A DNA stretch of 64,000 bases, taken from assembly GCF_028640845.1 (NCBI RefSeq), contig NC_080539.1:198378698-198442697 (forward strand). Direction: 5' to 3'. Made by a program: the position numbers and the translations under genes. Source of the stretch: Ahaetulla prasina (Eukaryota; Chordata; Lepidosauria; Squamata; Colubridae). Positions 45,981 through 56,608 of the stretch are shown here, piece by piece; the first letter of the stretch is position 1, and each line of letters begins with the position of its first letter. The notes beneath the pieces are model-generated. The model was not told where the DNA came from. It worked only from the letters and a program-made list of their open reading frames with translations, and searched no databases.

Positions 45981-46053
<73 letters not shown>
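45979..46053. repeat. (AAT)n microsatellite at L2 tail
   Basis: An AAT array of about 75 bp directly attached to the L2 3' end. The unit is AAT on the element strand, while the copy at 30036 has ATT on its element strand. Confidence 0.95.
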
Positions 46054-46693
46054 TGAAACTAGGAATTCACAGGCTGATGATAGTAGCTTGTTACAATCCA
46101 ATGAATGGTGATAATGGAGTTGTGGGGGGGGGAAAATCTGCTATATTCAGAATGAATTTTTACTAGGATAGATGAATGAATGAGAAGTGAATGCAAGTTG
46201 GTAATCATGAAAAGGTACAAAAAAAAGTTATGCTGTGCCAAAACAGAGGCAGAGAAGACATTCTCAATATGTCTGAAAATGCTTTTTGCCATGTCATTAA
46301 GTAGCCAGGAACACTTAGGACTTGAGTTATCACTGTTGTTGTTATAGTGCAGTTTCAGGCTTAAGAGTAATGTTGCAACCGGTTGCCAGTAAATTATTCA
46401 AAAAGCCAGTATCCAAATGAACATTTATTCTGTTTAGTCCCTCCTATCTACCCCAAACCCATTCCAATTTGTAAGGCATGTTACACTTCAAGAACTAACT
46501 CAATGGAGATGAATCCTATTCTCTAGAATACTTCAGTCTCCAACATGCAGTGCTGTCGCCTGCATTATGCATGCTCCGCTCCCCTGATGTTACTACTAAA
46601 GTTTTCTACATTATTGTTCTAGAAAAATCTTTCATTACTTGCATCAGACTGGAACTCTTCAAAGACTTTGCTTTCTGTAGATCATAGGATTTA
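46054..46693. other. Unrecognised intergenic sequence
   Basis: No repeat or exon recognised in about 0.64 kb. Confidence 0.4.
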
Positions 46694-46894
46694 TACATAT
46701 AGTCCTCAACTTGCAACGGTTCATTTAGTGACCCTTTGAAGTTACAACAGTAGTGAAAATATGACATGATCATTTTTTATACTTATGTCTGTTGCAGTAT
46801 CCCCATGATCATGTGATCTAAATTCAGATGCTTGGCAATTGACTCATGTTTACGATGGTGTCCTAGGGTTATGTAGTCACCTTTTGGGACCTTC

Positions 46895-46973
46895 AAACAA
46901 ATAAAATAAAATAAATAAAATAAAAATAAATAAAAATAACAAATAACAAATAACAAATAAAATAAAATAAAAT
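46895..46973. repeat. (AAATA)n-like run
   Basis: AAATA/AACAAATA units between the MITE and the SINE head. CAAATAAAAT occurs again after the SINE (about 47245-47256), so the run probably grew from the target duplication. Confidence 0.85.
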
Positions 46974-47244
46974 CCCTAGTGCTGCCGTTACTTGTCCCAG
47001 CTTCTGCCAACCTAGCAGTTTCGAAAGTACGTAAAAATGCAAGTAGAAAAAATAGGGACCACCTTTGGTGGGAAGGTAACAGTGTTCTGTGCGCCTTTGG
47101 CGTTGAGTCATGCCGGCCACATGACTACGGAGATGTCTTTGGACAGCACTGGCTCTTTGGCTTTGAAATGGAGATGAGCACCACCCCCTACAGTTGGGAA
47201 CGACTAGCACGTATGTGCGAGGGGAACCTTTACCTTTACCTTTA
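46972..47244 (+). mobile_element. Sauria-type SINE, 5'-truncated
   Basis: Lacks the tRNA head and starts at ATCCCTAGTGCTGCC, with a deletion of about 20 bp shortly after. The body (CTTGTCCCAGCTTCTGCC) and the Bov-B-like end with ACCTTT repeats are present. Inserted in a mariner-like MITE. Confidence 0.88.
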
Positions 47245-47392
47245 ACAAATAAAATTAATGGAAAAGCAATGATTCACTTAACAACTGTGGCAAGAAAGAC
47301 TGTAAAATAGGGCAAAACTTATTTAACAAGTGTCTCACTTAGCAACAATAATTTTGGGCTCAATTGTGGTCATAAATCAAGGAGTATCCATA

Positions 47393-47924
47393 TTTAGCAG
47401 AGCATGAAGTTGGCGAGGAATGCTTTTATAGTATGTGCACACATCCCCACACTCGCCTTGCTAGATGCTCAGAATGCTATCACCTTTTGGGATTCTCATC
47501 AACATAAACTGGAAGAATGATTATTTTTTGCAGTACAGAAGTTTGTTTTTCTTATCCCTGTTACATCCTGAGCTTTAATAAACTTAACATCTAAATGGCT
47601 TAACATTTAAATAGCTCCTTCTGCTGTTTCTTTTGACAGTATTCTTAATAGTTCATTCTCTGTAGAAATAGAAAGTTTCTGAGGCTCTCTTTGTAATTAT
47701 CTCTTTTTAATTTCCAGGAAGAATTCTGGTGCAAATAGATTTCTCCACCTATATCTTCATTGTTTGACTCTTAAAACAGCTGTTAGAAATGCAAATTCTT
47801 TTCTTTCTTAAAACATTCTTAGAGGTAGATCTTAAAATATTTGGATTTGTTTTCCAAATCAAAGATGCCTTAGTCTGCTGCTTTGGAATAGCAGCTCTTG
47901 TTCTTTTAGGTAGAAAACTAAGAT
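47393..47924. other. Unrecognised intergenic sequence
   Basis: About 0.5 kb. Nothing recognised. Confidence 0.4.
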
Positions 47925-47932
47925 AGCCAGAG

Positions 47933-48167
47933 CAGTGTTGAAATCCAATTTTTTTTGCTTCTGATTCTGTGGGCGTAGCTTGGGGGGCATAGTGTTGCTT
48001 GGTGGATGTGGCTTAGTGGGCATGGCAGGGGAAGGCTATTGCAAAATCTCCATTCCCATCCCACTCTGGGGCCAGCCAGAGGTGGTATTTGCTGGTTCTC
48101 CGAACTGCTCAACATTTTTGCTACCGGTTCTCCAAAACCTGTCAGAACCTGCTGCATTTCACCCCTG
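47933..48167. mobile_element. hAT MITE, CAGGGGTGAAATCC family
   Basis: Ends CAGTGTTGAAATCC and GCATTTCACCCCTG. The 8-bp duplication is AGCCAGAG (47925-47932) and ATCCAGAG (48168-48175), 7 of 8 matching. It is in the opposite orientation to 41260-41451, with shared CATTCCCATCCCACTCTGGG and ACCGGTTCTCCAAAA. Confidence 0.88.
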
Positions 48168-48224
48168 ATCCAGAGGCATTTTTTTTCCTTTGGGCATATT
48201 TTGAAGTTTTCCTGATAGTTCATC

Positions 48225-48345
48225 TTTCAGTTATATCACATTTAGAACCTCTAAGTGATATACAGTACATGGCCTTCCCTATTCCCACTTTTTATCATAA
48301 GACCAATCTTGTGAGGTAAATTGGGTTTGAGACAGAGTGATTAAA
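48225..48345 (-). mobile_element. MIR-like SINE tail fragment (weak)
   Basis: CAATCTTGTGAGGTAAATTG followed by GAGACAGAGTGATT resembles the reverse complement of the core and tail of the SINE at 25287. Head missing. Confidence 0.4.
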
Positions 48346-49342
48346 TCAAAACCATTCAGGGGACTCAGAGCTGCATTTCTGATCTCTTCAATCTCCTTTC
48401 TCCCCTTTTGAGTGCCAGACTAATATTTTTGCAACTGTGTCATCTTATCAATTTCTATGTATATTTTTAGATTATTATCAGTTGATATATAGTCAAGAAG
48501 TAGAATGCCACTTATTTACTTACTGTCACTTTTCTGATCTGGCATGGATATGATTGTAAAGTTCTCCAATTTGTTTACTTTCTCAGATGGCATTGCAGAG
48601 ATTATCATATATTTGTAAGCGTCTTTCATTCTCAGCCCAGTGGGGAAAAATAGCCTGATTTATCTAGCTTAATCCATATGTATTATATAGTCTGTTTATT
48701 CCTCCCCAAAGTACCTTTTTAAACGATGAATATATTCCGGTTTATTTTAATACATTCAGAAGAAATAGCCGTGGCATGTTGATAATTGTGGTTTCTAGAT
48801 ATTGTAATCTTGACTCAGTATTGGTCATGCTGACAAAAGCTGAAGACCCGAGAGATAAGATGTGTCTCAGAAAGATTTAGAAGGTCCTGGAATTAACCTC
48901 CCCGAGCTGATTTCCTGGGTTGAAGGCTGACAGCCATTCTTAGGAGAACTTGGTAAAGACTGCCTGAGACCACTGTTAGATGTAAATCTAAATCCTGGGG
49001 TTTGTATAAGGAGCTTATGTTAAAGAAGATTTCAGACTGTTCTGACAAAGTCCAGGATGGTAATTTACCAGTCACCTATACAAATTTTATAGTATCTTTG
49101 AAAAGACAGATTACTGAACCTAACTGGTTCTATTCTTCATAGCAAAGACAGTGAGTACAGATGTATTTTGTTAGAGGCTGATTAGAAAGACCTCAATTTT
49201 TGTTAAACTGTTTGAACTGTACACTGGCAAAATGTAGGGCAGTCTGGAGTGGCTTACTTTCATTTCCGTAGCATTGTTAGAAATCCCTGCTTATGTCAGG
49301 AAAAAATTGACTCCGATTCATGAAATAGATTGAAATGCAGTC
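48346..49342. other. Unrecognised intergenic sequence
   Basis: About 1 kb without a recognisable repeat or exon. Confidence 0.4.
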
Positions 49343-50417
49343 CACTTATAGAATAGAATAGAATAGAATAGAATAGAATAGAATAAAATAGAATAGAATT
49401 TTTATTGGCCAAGTGTGATTGGACACACAAGGAATTTGTCTTGTGCATATGCTCTCAGTGTACATAAAAGAAAAGATACCTTCATCAAGGTACAACACTT
49501 ACAACACTTAATGATAGTCATAGGGTACAAATAAGCAATCAGGAACAATATCAGTATAAATCGTAAGGATACAAGAACAGAGTTACAATCATAAGTGGAA
49601 GGAGATGGGTGACAATGTTGAGGGAATTATTTGTTTAGCAGAGTGATGGTGTTTGGGAAAAAACTGTTCTTGTGTCTAGTTGTTCTGGTGTGCAGTGCTC
49701 TACAGCCTCTTTTTGAGGGTAGGAGTTGAAACAGTTTTATGTCCAGGATGTGAGAGATCTGTAAGTATTTTCACAGCCCTCTTTTTGATTCATGCAGTAT
49801 ACAGGTCCTCAATGGAAGGCAGGTTGGTAGCAATTATTTTTTCTGCAGTTCTAATTAACCTCTGAAGTCTGTGTCTGTCTTGTTGGGTTGCAGAACCAAA
49901 CCAGATAGTTATAGAGGTGCAGATGACAGACTCAATAATTCCTCTGTAGAACTGGATCAGCAGCTGCTTGAGCAGTTTAAGCTTTCTGAGTTGGCGCAGA
50001 AAGAACATTCTTTGTTGTCCTTTTTTGATGATGTTTTTTATGTTAGCTGTCCATTTTAGATCTTGCGATATGGTAGAACCTAGAAATTTAAAGGTTTCTA
50101 CTGTTGATACTGGGTTGTCTAGTATTGTGAGAGGTGGAATAATGGAAGGGTTTCTCCTAAAGTCTACCACCATTTCTACGGTTTTGAGTGTATTCAGTTC
50201 CAGATTGTTCTAGTCGCACCATGAGGCTAGTCGTTCAACCTCCTGTCTGTATGCAGATTCATCATTGTCTTGAATGAAACCGATCCCTGTTGTGTCATCT
50301 GTGAACTTCAGTAGTTTAACAGATGGATTGTTAAAGATGCAGTCATTGGTATACAGAGAGAAGAGAAATGGGGAGAGCACACAGCCTTGGGGGGGGGGCC
50401 CTGTGCTAATTGTACAT
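49343..50417 (-). mobile_element. CR1/L3-type LINE, 1.1-kb 3' part
   Basis: The minus strand runs from motif B of the reverse transcriptase (CVLSPFLFSLYTNDC, near 50390) through two long open stretches (50210-50417 and 49790-50173) to the 3' UTR and a GAATA/ATTCT tail (about 49351-49398) with one variant unit. Motif C reads KFTDDT in place of KFADDT. 5'-truncated and interrupted, not functional. Confidence 0.9.
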
Positions 50418-50419
50418 GG

Positions 50420-50732
50420 AGCAAAAGCTGTCAGGTTGCTGAGTGGCTTCATGCCCTGCCATAAGCATCCCCTGTAAGGCAAAATTCTTCTTACATGCTA
50501 TAAGATACACTAACATTCAAGTATTTTGGTAGAATAAATTTTTATTAGTACTATCACTGAAAAGTAAGATGGAGATGATGAAAAGCAAAAGGGCACAAAA
50601 GTCAGCCAATCATTCTTTACTTCCTACCTAAATTACTAGGATTGTATTTATCCCAATTAGGATTTTATTTATCTAACTCTCTAACTAGAACTCCAGTGGG
50701 CTACTCTTGGAATAAATAAAAGCCATTCCTTT
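50420..50732. other. Unrecognised intergenic sequence
   Basis: About 0.3 kb, nothing recognised. Confidence 0.4.
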
Positions 50733-50740
50733 ATCTAGAC

Positions 50741-50812
50741 CAGTGTTTTTTCAGCTTTAACTTTAACTTTAACATGTGCGGATCTTAAAGTTGCTAAGGT
50801 TGAAAAACACTA
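50741..50812. mobile_element. Mini hAT MITE, 72 bp
   Basis: Ends CAGTGTTTTTTCAGC and GGTTGAAAAACACTA. The 8-bp duplication is ATCTAGAC (50733-50740) and ATCTAGAT (50813-50820), 7 of 8 matching. Only the terminal regions remain, with CTTTAACTTTAACTTTAAC between. Confidence 0.8.
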
Positions 50813-50979
50813 ATCTAGATCGAATGCTAACATGGAACTGGCAAAGTGATAAATGGGGAGCCGCAGACCCACAATTTACTACTAGGCCAAACAGGCCAAG
50901 TGCAAACAATCCATGTAAGAAATACTCTTGATCACAATAAAATGGTGGGAGCAAAAAAAATGGGGGTTGGAGCATCTAT

Positions 50980-50981
<2 letters not shown>

Positions 50982-51021
<40 letters not shown>
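50982..51021. repeat. (CA)n microsatellite
   Basis: A CA run of about 40 bp without an associated element. Confidence 0.95.
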
Positions 51022-51024
<3 letters not shown>

Positions 51025-51408
51025 GTAACATATGACCAGTTTCTTAGCCTTTTTAAAAGTTCATTTTGATTATAATTGCCTTTCCCTGGCATAAGGTACT
51101 TTATTTAGTAAAGCCAAAACTTTGACTTCCCTTGAGAGCATCTCGTTCCTAAAGAAAGAATTATCAAGAGGGGAGAAGCCTTGAAGATTAAGTATGAATA
51201 AGTGTACAGCTGCAAAAGGGAGGGGGAGAAAAGGAAGAGAGAACAGAAGCCTTGGCACCTGGAAACCAGCCTCAAATAAAATAAGTAAATATATAATTGG
51301 CCTGTCTTTGTTGTTGGCAAAAACATGTTTTCTTTTGTGGCAAATTATAAATATTATATTTTAATATAAAGTCTTCCATTGAAGTCCCAAAGGAGCTTTT
51401 TCAAGAGA

Positions 51409-51535
51409 CAACTGGACTTTCTGTTTTTTTCCTTGAAGATGTTTCGCTTCTCACCCAAGAAGCTTCTTTAGCTCTGAAGAAACTTCTTGGATGAGAAGTG
51501 AAACGTCTTCAAAGAAAAACCAGAAAGTCCAGTTG
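51409..51535. repeat. Long hairpin repeat of unknown family
   Basis: Outer arms CAACTGGACTTTCTG and CAGAAAGTCCAGTTG and inner arms TTGAAGATGTTTCGCTTCTC and GAGAAGTGAAACGTCTTCAA pair across the centre GAAGCTTCTTTAGCTCTGAA. The inner part is widespread in vertebrate genomes and is repeated in diverged form at about 20732-20820. GGATGAGAAGTGAAACGTC faintly resembles a hammerhead ribozyme core (GATGAG...GAAAC), which I treat only as a hint. Confidence 0.7.
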
Positions 51536-51618
51536 CCTATTGAAAAAGCATCTTTGCGACAATCATGACCTGGATGACTGAGAATCTCCATAGACATCTG
51601 CTATTGAAAACCTGTATA

Positions 51619-52005
51619 CAGGTAGTCCTCTACTTACGACCACAATTGAGCCCAATTTTTCTGTTGCTAAGTGAGACATTTGTTAAGTGAGTTTTGCTCC
51701 ATTTTACGGATTTTCTTGCCACAGTTGATAAGTAAACCTCTGCAGGTGTTAAGTTAGCAACACGGTTGTTAAGTGAATCTAGCTTTCCCATTGAATTTGC
51801 TTGTCAGAAGGTTGCAAAAGGGGATCACATGACCTTAGGACACTGCAGCCATCATAAATAGGAGTCAGTTGCCAACTGTCTGAATTTGATCACATGGCCA
51901 TGGGGATGCTGAAATGGTTGTGTGAAAAATGGTCATGTCTTTTTTCAGTGCCATTGTAACTTCAAATGGTCATTCAATGAACTGTTGTAAGTTGTGGTCT
52001 ACCTC
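51619..52005 (+). mobile_element. Mariner-like MITE inserted in LINE
   Basis: The reference copy of the family: starts CAGGTAGTCCTCTACTTACG and ends TGTAAGTTGTGGTCTACCTC. TA is duplicated at 51617-51618 and 52006-52007. Joining the flanks across one TA restores the LINE sequence CCTGTATACTGCAC. Confidence 0.88.
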
Positions 52006-52048
52006 TACTGCACAAATCAGGAAAAGGGCTGAGAAAATACCTACAGAC

Positions 52049-52415
52049 CAGGGGTGAAATGCTCTGAAGTCTGCTACAGTTCGCTTCGCTAGCAGCTCGC
52101 TTCGTGCACACATGCAAGGTGCGCACCAAATGTGCGCTTCACGTGCATGCGCACCACAGCGCTGAAAAAGGAGGATTAAGAACCCTTTTGTGAATCTGCA
52201 AAGGTAAGTAGAACAATGGGGGGGGGAAACAGCTGTGCCTTGTGATTTAGATTTGCTAGAAAGCAGGATTTCCTGCTTTGTAGCAAATATAAATCGCGCG
52301 GCACAGCTGATCGTTGGAAATTACCGGTTCATCTGAACCGGCAGCATTTTTTTTACTAGCATTTATCACTACCGGTTCGGGCAAACCAATCCGAACTGGT
52401 AGTATTTCACCCCTG
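52049..52415. mobile_element. hAT MITE inserted in LINE
   Basis: Ends CAGGGGTGAAAT and ATTTCACCCCTG are perfect over 12 bp. The 8-bp duplication is CTACAGAC (52041-52048) and CTACAAAC (52416-52423), 7 of 8 matching. The interior (CTTCGCTAGCAGCTCGCTTC, ACCGGTTCATCTGAACCGG) differs from the 41260 family, so it is a separate subfamily with similar tips. Confidence 0.9.
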
Positions 52416-52884
52416 CTACAAACCCCCTCACATCTTGGATATAAACTCTTTAAACTCCTCCCCTCAGAATGCTGCTATAGGACATTGCATGCTGAAACAA
52501 CTAGACACAAAGACAGTTTTTCCCCATGCCATTACTCTCCAATTCCCACAGCACTAACTTGTTATGTATGCCTAATGATATTTACTCATGTAGTTGTATT
52601 GCTACTATCCTTCTCATCTTTCCTACTACCTTCTTCTATTGCTATCTTATGATTTATCACTTCATTATTTGCATATACACTGAGAGCTTATGCGCCAGAG
52701 ACAAATTCCTTGTGTGTCCAATCACATTTGGCCAATATAGAATATTCCAATCTATTCTTCTCTATATGTGTGTGTGTTTGTGTGTGTGTACATAATTTAT
52801 ATATATTCTAATAATACTTGCAATTTATCAGAAAAGAAAAGTTGTGTGTATGTGTGTGTAGGCATTGAACACACATAATGCTCC

Positions 52885-53028
52885 TGCCTTGTATGGTCCC
52901 AACAACAGCAACTCTGTGAGGTAGGTTGAGCTGACAGTGAATGACTGGCCCAGAGTCATCCAGCTGTTTTTCATGCCTAAGGAAGGCTCAGAAGTCATAG
53001 TTTCCTGGTTTCTAGGCCAGCACCCACC
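52885..53028 (-). mobile_element. MIR-like SINE fragment
   Basis: The reverse complement has a core like that at 25287 (GGATGACTCTGGGCCAGTCA) and CAACCTACCTCACAGAGTTG. The head region near 53020 is eroded. Confidence 0.6.
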
Positions 53029-53239
53029 TCCCACAGACTTTCTAGCTTACATTGCCCCACCAAAACCACATACTGGCACATGTTTAGATTGAAACAGAAT
53101 TAATATCTGCACCTCAGAAATAGGTTGTGCTCAACTGCCAAAAAGGAAATGCAATTGTAAATTGTATCAACAAAACTGTGATGTTTAGATCAAAAGTCAT
53201 TTTCTTTCTACTTTACTGCTAGTTTTTGGCACTGTATTT

Positions 53240-54060
53240 TAGGAAGGACATTGGAGCATGCTGAGAGGAGAGCAATCAACATATGACTTGGAAGGGGGAA
53301 AAAAAGAATGATTTGAGGCACTCTGTTTAAGCTGGGGAAGATTGCAGAGATCTAATCAGTATTTGAGTATCTGAATGGTTGCTACATAGAAAAAATAAAG
53401 CAGAATTGTTCACTTATTTCAGAAGACTGATCAAAAGACAATGGGATTAAATTACAAGAGAATAAATTTTAATTGGATATCAGAGAAAAAAACATCCTGA
53501 CAGCAAGAATTTTTCAACAGTGGAGCAAATTGTTTTGGGAGGTAGTGCCTCTTTTCACTGGAGGCTAATATCTCAGAGAGATGGCTCAGGGGCTAGGATG
53601 TTGAGCTTGTCAATCGAAAGGTCGGCAGCTCACGGTTCGAATCCCTAGTGCTGCTGTGTAACAGGGTGAGCTCCCGTTACTTGTCCCAGCTTCTGCCAAC
53701 CTAGCAGTTTCGAAAGCACGTAAAAATGCAAGTAGAAAAAATAGGGACCATCTTTGGTGAGAAGGTAACAGTGTTCCATGTGCCTTTGGCGTTGATTCAT
53801 GACCACATGACCACAGAGACGTCTTCGGACAGCGCTGGCTCTTCGGCTTTGAAACGGAGATGAGCACTGCCCCCTAGAGTCGGGAATGACTAGCACGTAT
53901 GTGCAAGAGGAACCTTTGCCTTTACCTAATGTCTCAGAAATGCAAAAGTTTGGTACTTCTGCACTGAATGCAGTTGGACCAAATAATTTTGAAGGCTCCT
54001 TAAAATCTCTACATCCTATGATTCTGTGATCAGGGAAAAAAACCCTCCTAAGTCTCTGGT
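53240..54060 (+). mobile_element. Ancient CR1 3' end split by a SINE
   Basis: The degraded CR1 C-terminal region (ATCCTGACAGCAAGAATTTT, TTTTGGGAGGTAGTGCCTC) runs to about 53579. It resumes after the SINE with GCAGTTGGACCAAATAATTT and the characteristic 3' end CCTATGATTCTGTGA. It is clearly older and more bird-like in its tail than the CR1 at 5137. Confidence 0.7.
53580..53926 (+). mobile_element. Sauria-type SINE, full length
   Basis: tRNA-like head GATGGCTCAGGGGCTAGG and B-box-like GGTTCGAATCCC, conserved body, and Bov-B-like end CTAGAGTCGGGAATGACTAG with ACCTTT repeats. The target duplication is 14 bp, TAATATCTCAGAGA (53566-53579) and TAATGTCTCAGAAA (53927-53940), with two mismatches. Inserted in old CR1. 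Confidence 0.92.
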
Positions 54061-54119
54061 GGATCTACATCCTATGATTCTGTGATCAGGGACAAAAACC
54101 CTCCTAAGTCTCTGGTGGA
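54008..54119. repeat. 56-bp tandem duplication at the CR1 tail
   Basis: Two adjacent 56-bp units (54008-54063 and 54064-54119) starting TCTACATCCTATGATTCTG differ at one base. They include the CR1 3' terminal motif. Confidence 0.92.
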
Positions 54120-54690
54120 CCTGCCTTGAAGACCAACTGGAAGCTACAGCTGGTTTAAAATGTAGCAGCACAAGCAGTAATGGGCAGTTCTCACTGTGCC
54201 CATGTGTCACTGTGGCTACAAAAGCTGCATTGGTTAGAAAACTAGCTGGCTTGCAGGTGCAATTCAAGGTTCTGATCATCACCTTTAAAGCTCATAATGG
54301 TTTAGGGCCTGATTACTATCTCCAATTATTTCTGCCTGCCTGATATGTTCAAGCAGAGTAGGTGTGCTCCTAGTCTAATCCAGTATTAAACAATCCATCT
54401 CATGGGACCAAGAAAGAGTGCCTTTTTTTTGTCATGACCTCACCCTCTGGAACACTGCCCCCCACAGAGTTATGGTTGGCATCTACTCTTCTGGAGTTTT
54501 GACAAGCCCTTAAACCTTCCTTTGTTCCCAGACCTAGGGTTAGTGTGTGTGTGTGTGAGGGAGAGAGAGTGAGAGAGAGAGAGAGAGAGAGAGGAGAGAG
54601 GGAGAGAGAGAGATTGATTTCTATTAATGTGGCTATTTTTAATTCAGGGTGCCTCTTGTTTAGGTTTTTAATTGTTTTAGCTATGCTGGA
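54120..54690 (+). mobile_element. Old L2-type LINE 3' end
   Basis: The broken translation shows the L2 C-terminal landmarks: a degraded LHWL block, VQFKVLIITFKAHNGLGPDY, and a WNTLP-like stretch near 54440. It is much more diverged than the L2 copies at 30104 and 44515. It is interrupted by the GT/GA microsatellite. Confidence 0.65.
54543..54612. repeat. (GT)n(GA)n microsatellite
   Basis: A short GT run followed by a GA-rich run of about 50 bp. Confidence 0.92.
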
Positions 54691-54956
54691 TTGGCAGTCA
54701 TAATAAATTTAATGAAATAAAAAATAAATAATGTTAACAGTAAATCCTCACTTAAAAAACAATATACTATTGCCAAGGAATCTCAAACATGACATTAAGA
54801 TGGCAAAGTATTTCCTTTCATTGCCCTCAGTTTACAGATTTTTTAAATTATTTGGAATGGAAGGATGAATTATGTTAGGGTCATATCAGTGCTAAAATGT
54901 GTACTGCAACACCACCAAGCATCTGTTAATGCCACCTGAAGCTGTAGGCACAAAGT

Positions 54957-55212
54957 TTATAGCAACAGTGGTGCAGTGGTTAGAGTGCAGTACTGCAAGC
55001 TACTTCTGTTGGCTATTTGCTGCCTGCAATTTGGCAGTTCATATCTCACCAGGCTCAAGGTTGACTCAGCCTTCCATCCTTCCGAGGTGGGTAAAATGAG
55101 GACACAGATTGTTGGGGGCAATAGCTGACTCTTTAAACCACTAGAGACGGCTGTAAAGCACTGTAAAGCGGTATATAAGTCTTAGTGCTATTGCTATTGC
55201 TATTTGGACCTT
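54957..55212 (+). mobile_element. tRNA-derived squamate SINE, near full length
   Basis: The head AGTGGTGCAGTGGTTAGAGT fits a pol III A box. A degraded B box (GCAGTTCATATCTCACC) is followed by GGTTGACTCAGCCTTCC and AAAATGAGGACACAGATTG, then a tail GCGGTATATAAGTCTTAG with ATTGCT repeats. Same family as 23730-23942. It is not a tRNA gene. Confidence 0.8.
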
Positions 55213-56606
55213 CACAATACTTCTTGCCGTTAAACATCCTTCTTTTGATTAGTTAATATCATCTATATGGCTTTCTGTTTGATCAAACTTGAACCAATTC
55301 AGAAAAAATTATTCAAGAAGCAGGGTGGATGCTGGTCATTAGAGATCCTGATGAATCTTGACTTTCCGCTCTCTTGATAACATTGGCTGATCTACTCCTC
55401 TCTCTCCTAGGCCTCACCCAGCATGTAAGAACTTAGTCTAAGACAGCCCAGACACTCCGCAGTATGCAAACAGCTGAATTAGTACATACAAAACAATGGA
55501 TCTTTTTGATGTTATGAAAATCAGTATGAAAAACAAAGCTAACAGCAAGGGAAAACATTTGAGCTTTGTAGAATGATGTGTCACTGAAGCGTCTGTTTGG
55601 GGACAAAATAACTACCCAGTCAAATCTGACACGAACAGAACTGAGCTATAATGGAACATGAAACCCCAGTCTAGCATCTGGACTTTGAACACGTAGAAAG
55701 ACTTTGTATTATTTTACATGCACAAATTAGCTCATCAGTGCGTTAATCGTCCCTGGAAACCTGTTGGATGAATTATTATTCTCGATTAGGCAGCTTCAAC
55801 TTCGTATACCTTTTTCCTTTTAATGCCTTCTGACTTGGTTATAATTTCCATTGGATCATATTTCTAACTCAGATAATACCTTGTGTAGTGGTGAAAGAGG
55901 CCCATGATGGGGCTGTCTTTGAAACTAGTACAAAATGAAGCAGCCCCCACCTACTGTAGGTGACAGCTACTATAAGCATAACAATTTTGCAGCCATTGCA
56001 TTGGTATCTAAGAGCTTCTGAGTACAAATCAAAATGCTGGTTGCTTGGTAGTTTGGTGCCCAGGTATCTTCAATGCCCATCTCTTTCAGATAGAACCAAC
56101 TTACCCAATCCACTCATATTGGGATATTGAGGGAAAGGCCATCTATTCCCCTAGAAATCCACATAATACCATTTCTAATGTTTTACCAGCTTTCAGGAGA
56201 GAGGACATATTTTTTCCCCATACAGTTGTTAACATATTTTATTGCTGCACTCTGAGTGTCAGAAAGGATTGAAGAATTTTTAATATAATTCCTTTTTTTG
56301 TTTCATATGGAATATTTTCACTGTGTTACTCCATGGTAACTTTTGCTGCATAAAGATACTCATACTTAGGTTCTAACACCCCTCATTAGGCTTTCCCCAG
56401 ACTAGATAAATTTTATGAGAAACTCCTTCAAGAAGACACCCTAAAATGCTAACTCACAAAATCTGCATTAATAGACTGCAGAACTTGTGCTTTGCTAGTG
56501 TCAAATTGAGGATTGATCACTGGTGTATTGGACAAGATATTAGAGCCTTATATAGCTCTCATATTATTACATTATTTCTTTTTTACTGTGCTGTATTTTA
56601 TCTTAC
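55213..56606. other. Unrecognised intergenic sequence
   Basis: About 1.4 kb. At about 55900-56270 there is a hint of an old L2-like fragment (a decayed A-C-terminal region with many stops), too weak to call. Confidence 0.35.
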
Positions 56607-56608
56607 TA

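Larger units (their letters stand above)
46696..47390 (-). mobile_element. Mariner-like MITE split by a Sauria SINE
   Basis: The left part (CATATAGTCCTCAACTTGC to about 46893) and the right part (about 47255 on, GATTCACTTAACAACTG to GGAGTATCCA) are two halves of the usual MITE. TA flanks both ends. The middle is the SINE and an AAATA-rich run. Confidence 0.8.
51590..52762 (+). mobile_element. CR1/L3-type LINE 3' end with two insertions
   Basis: LINE pieces: about 51597-51618 (CTGCTATTGAAAACCTGTA, cf. the end of ORF2), 52006-52048 (CTGCACAAATCAGGAAAAGG) and 52424-52762 (CTCACATCTTGGATATAAAC to the 3' UTR CCAATCACATTTGGCCAATA). A mariner-like MITE sits in the first gap and a hAT MITE in the second. 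The tail is eroded and lacks an ATTCT array. Confidence 0.85.

Noticed and set aside
54957..55060. tRNA gene
   Set aside because: Pol III boxes belong to a SINE head. No cloverleaf can be drawn through the degraded B box and body.
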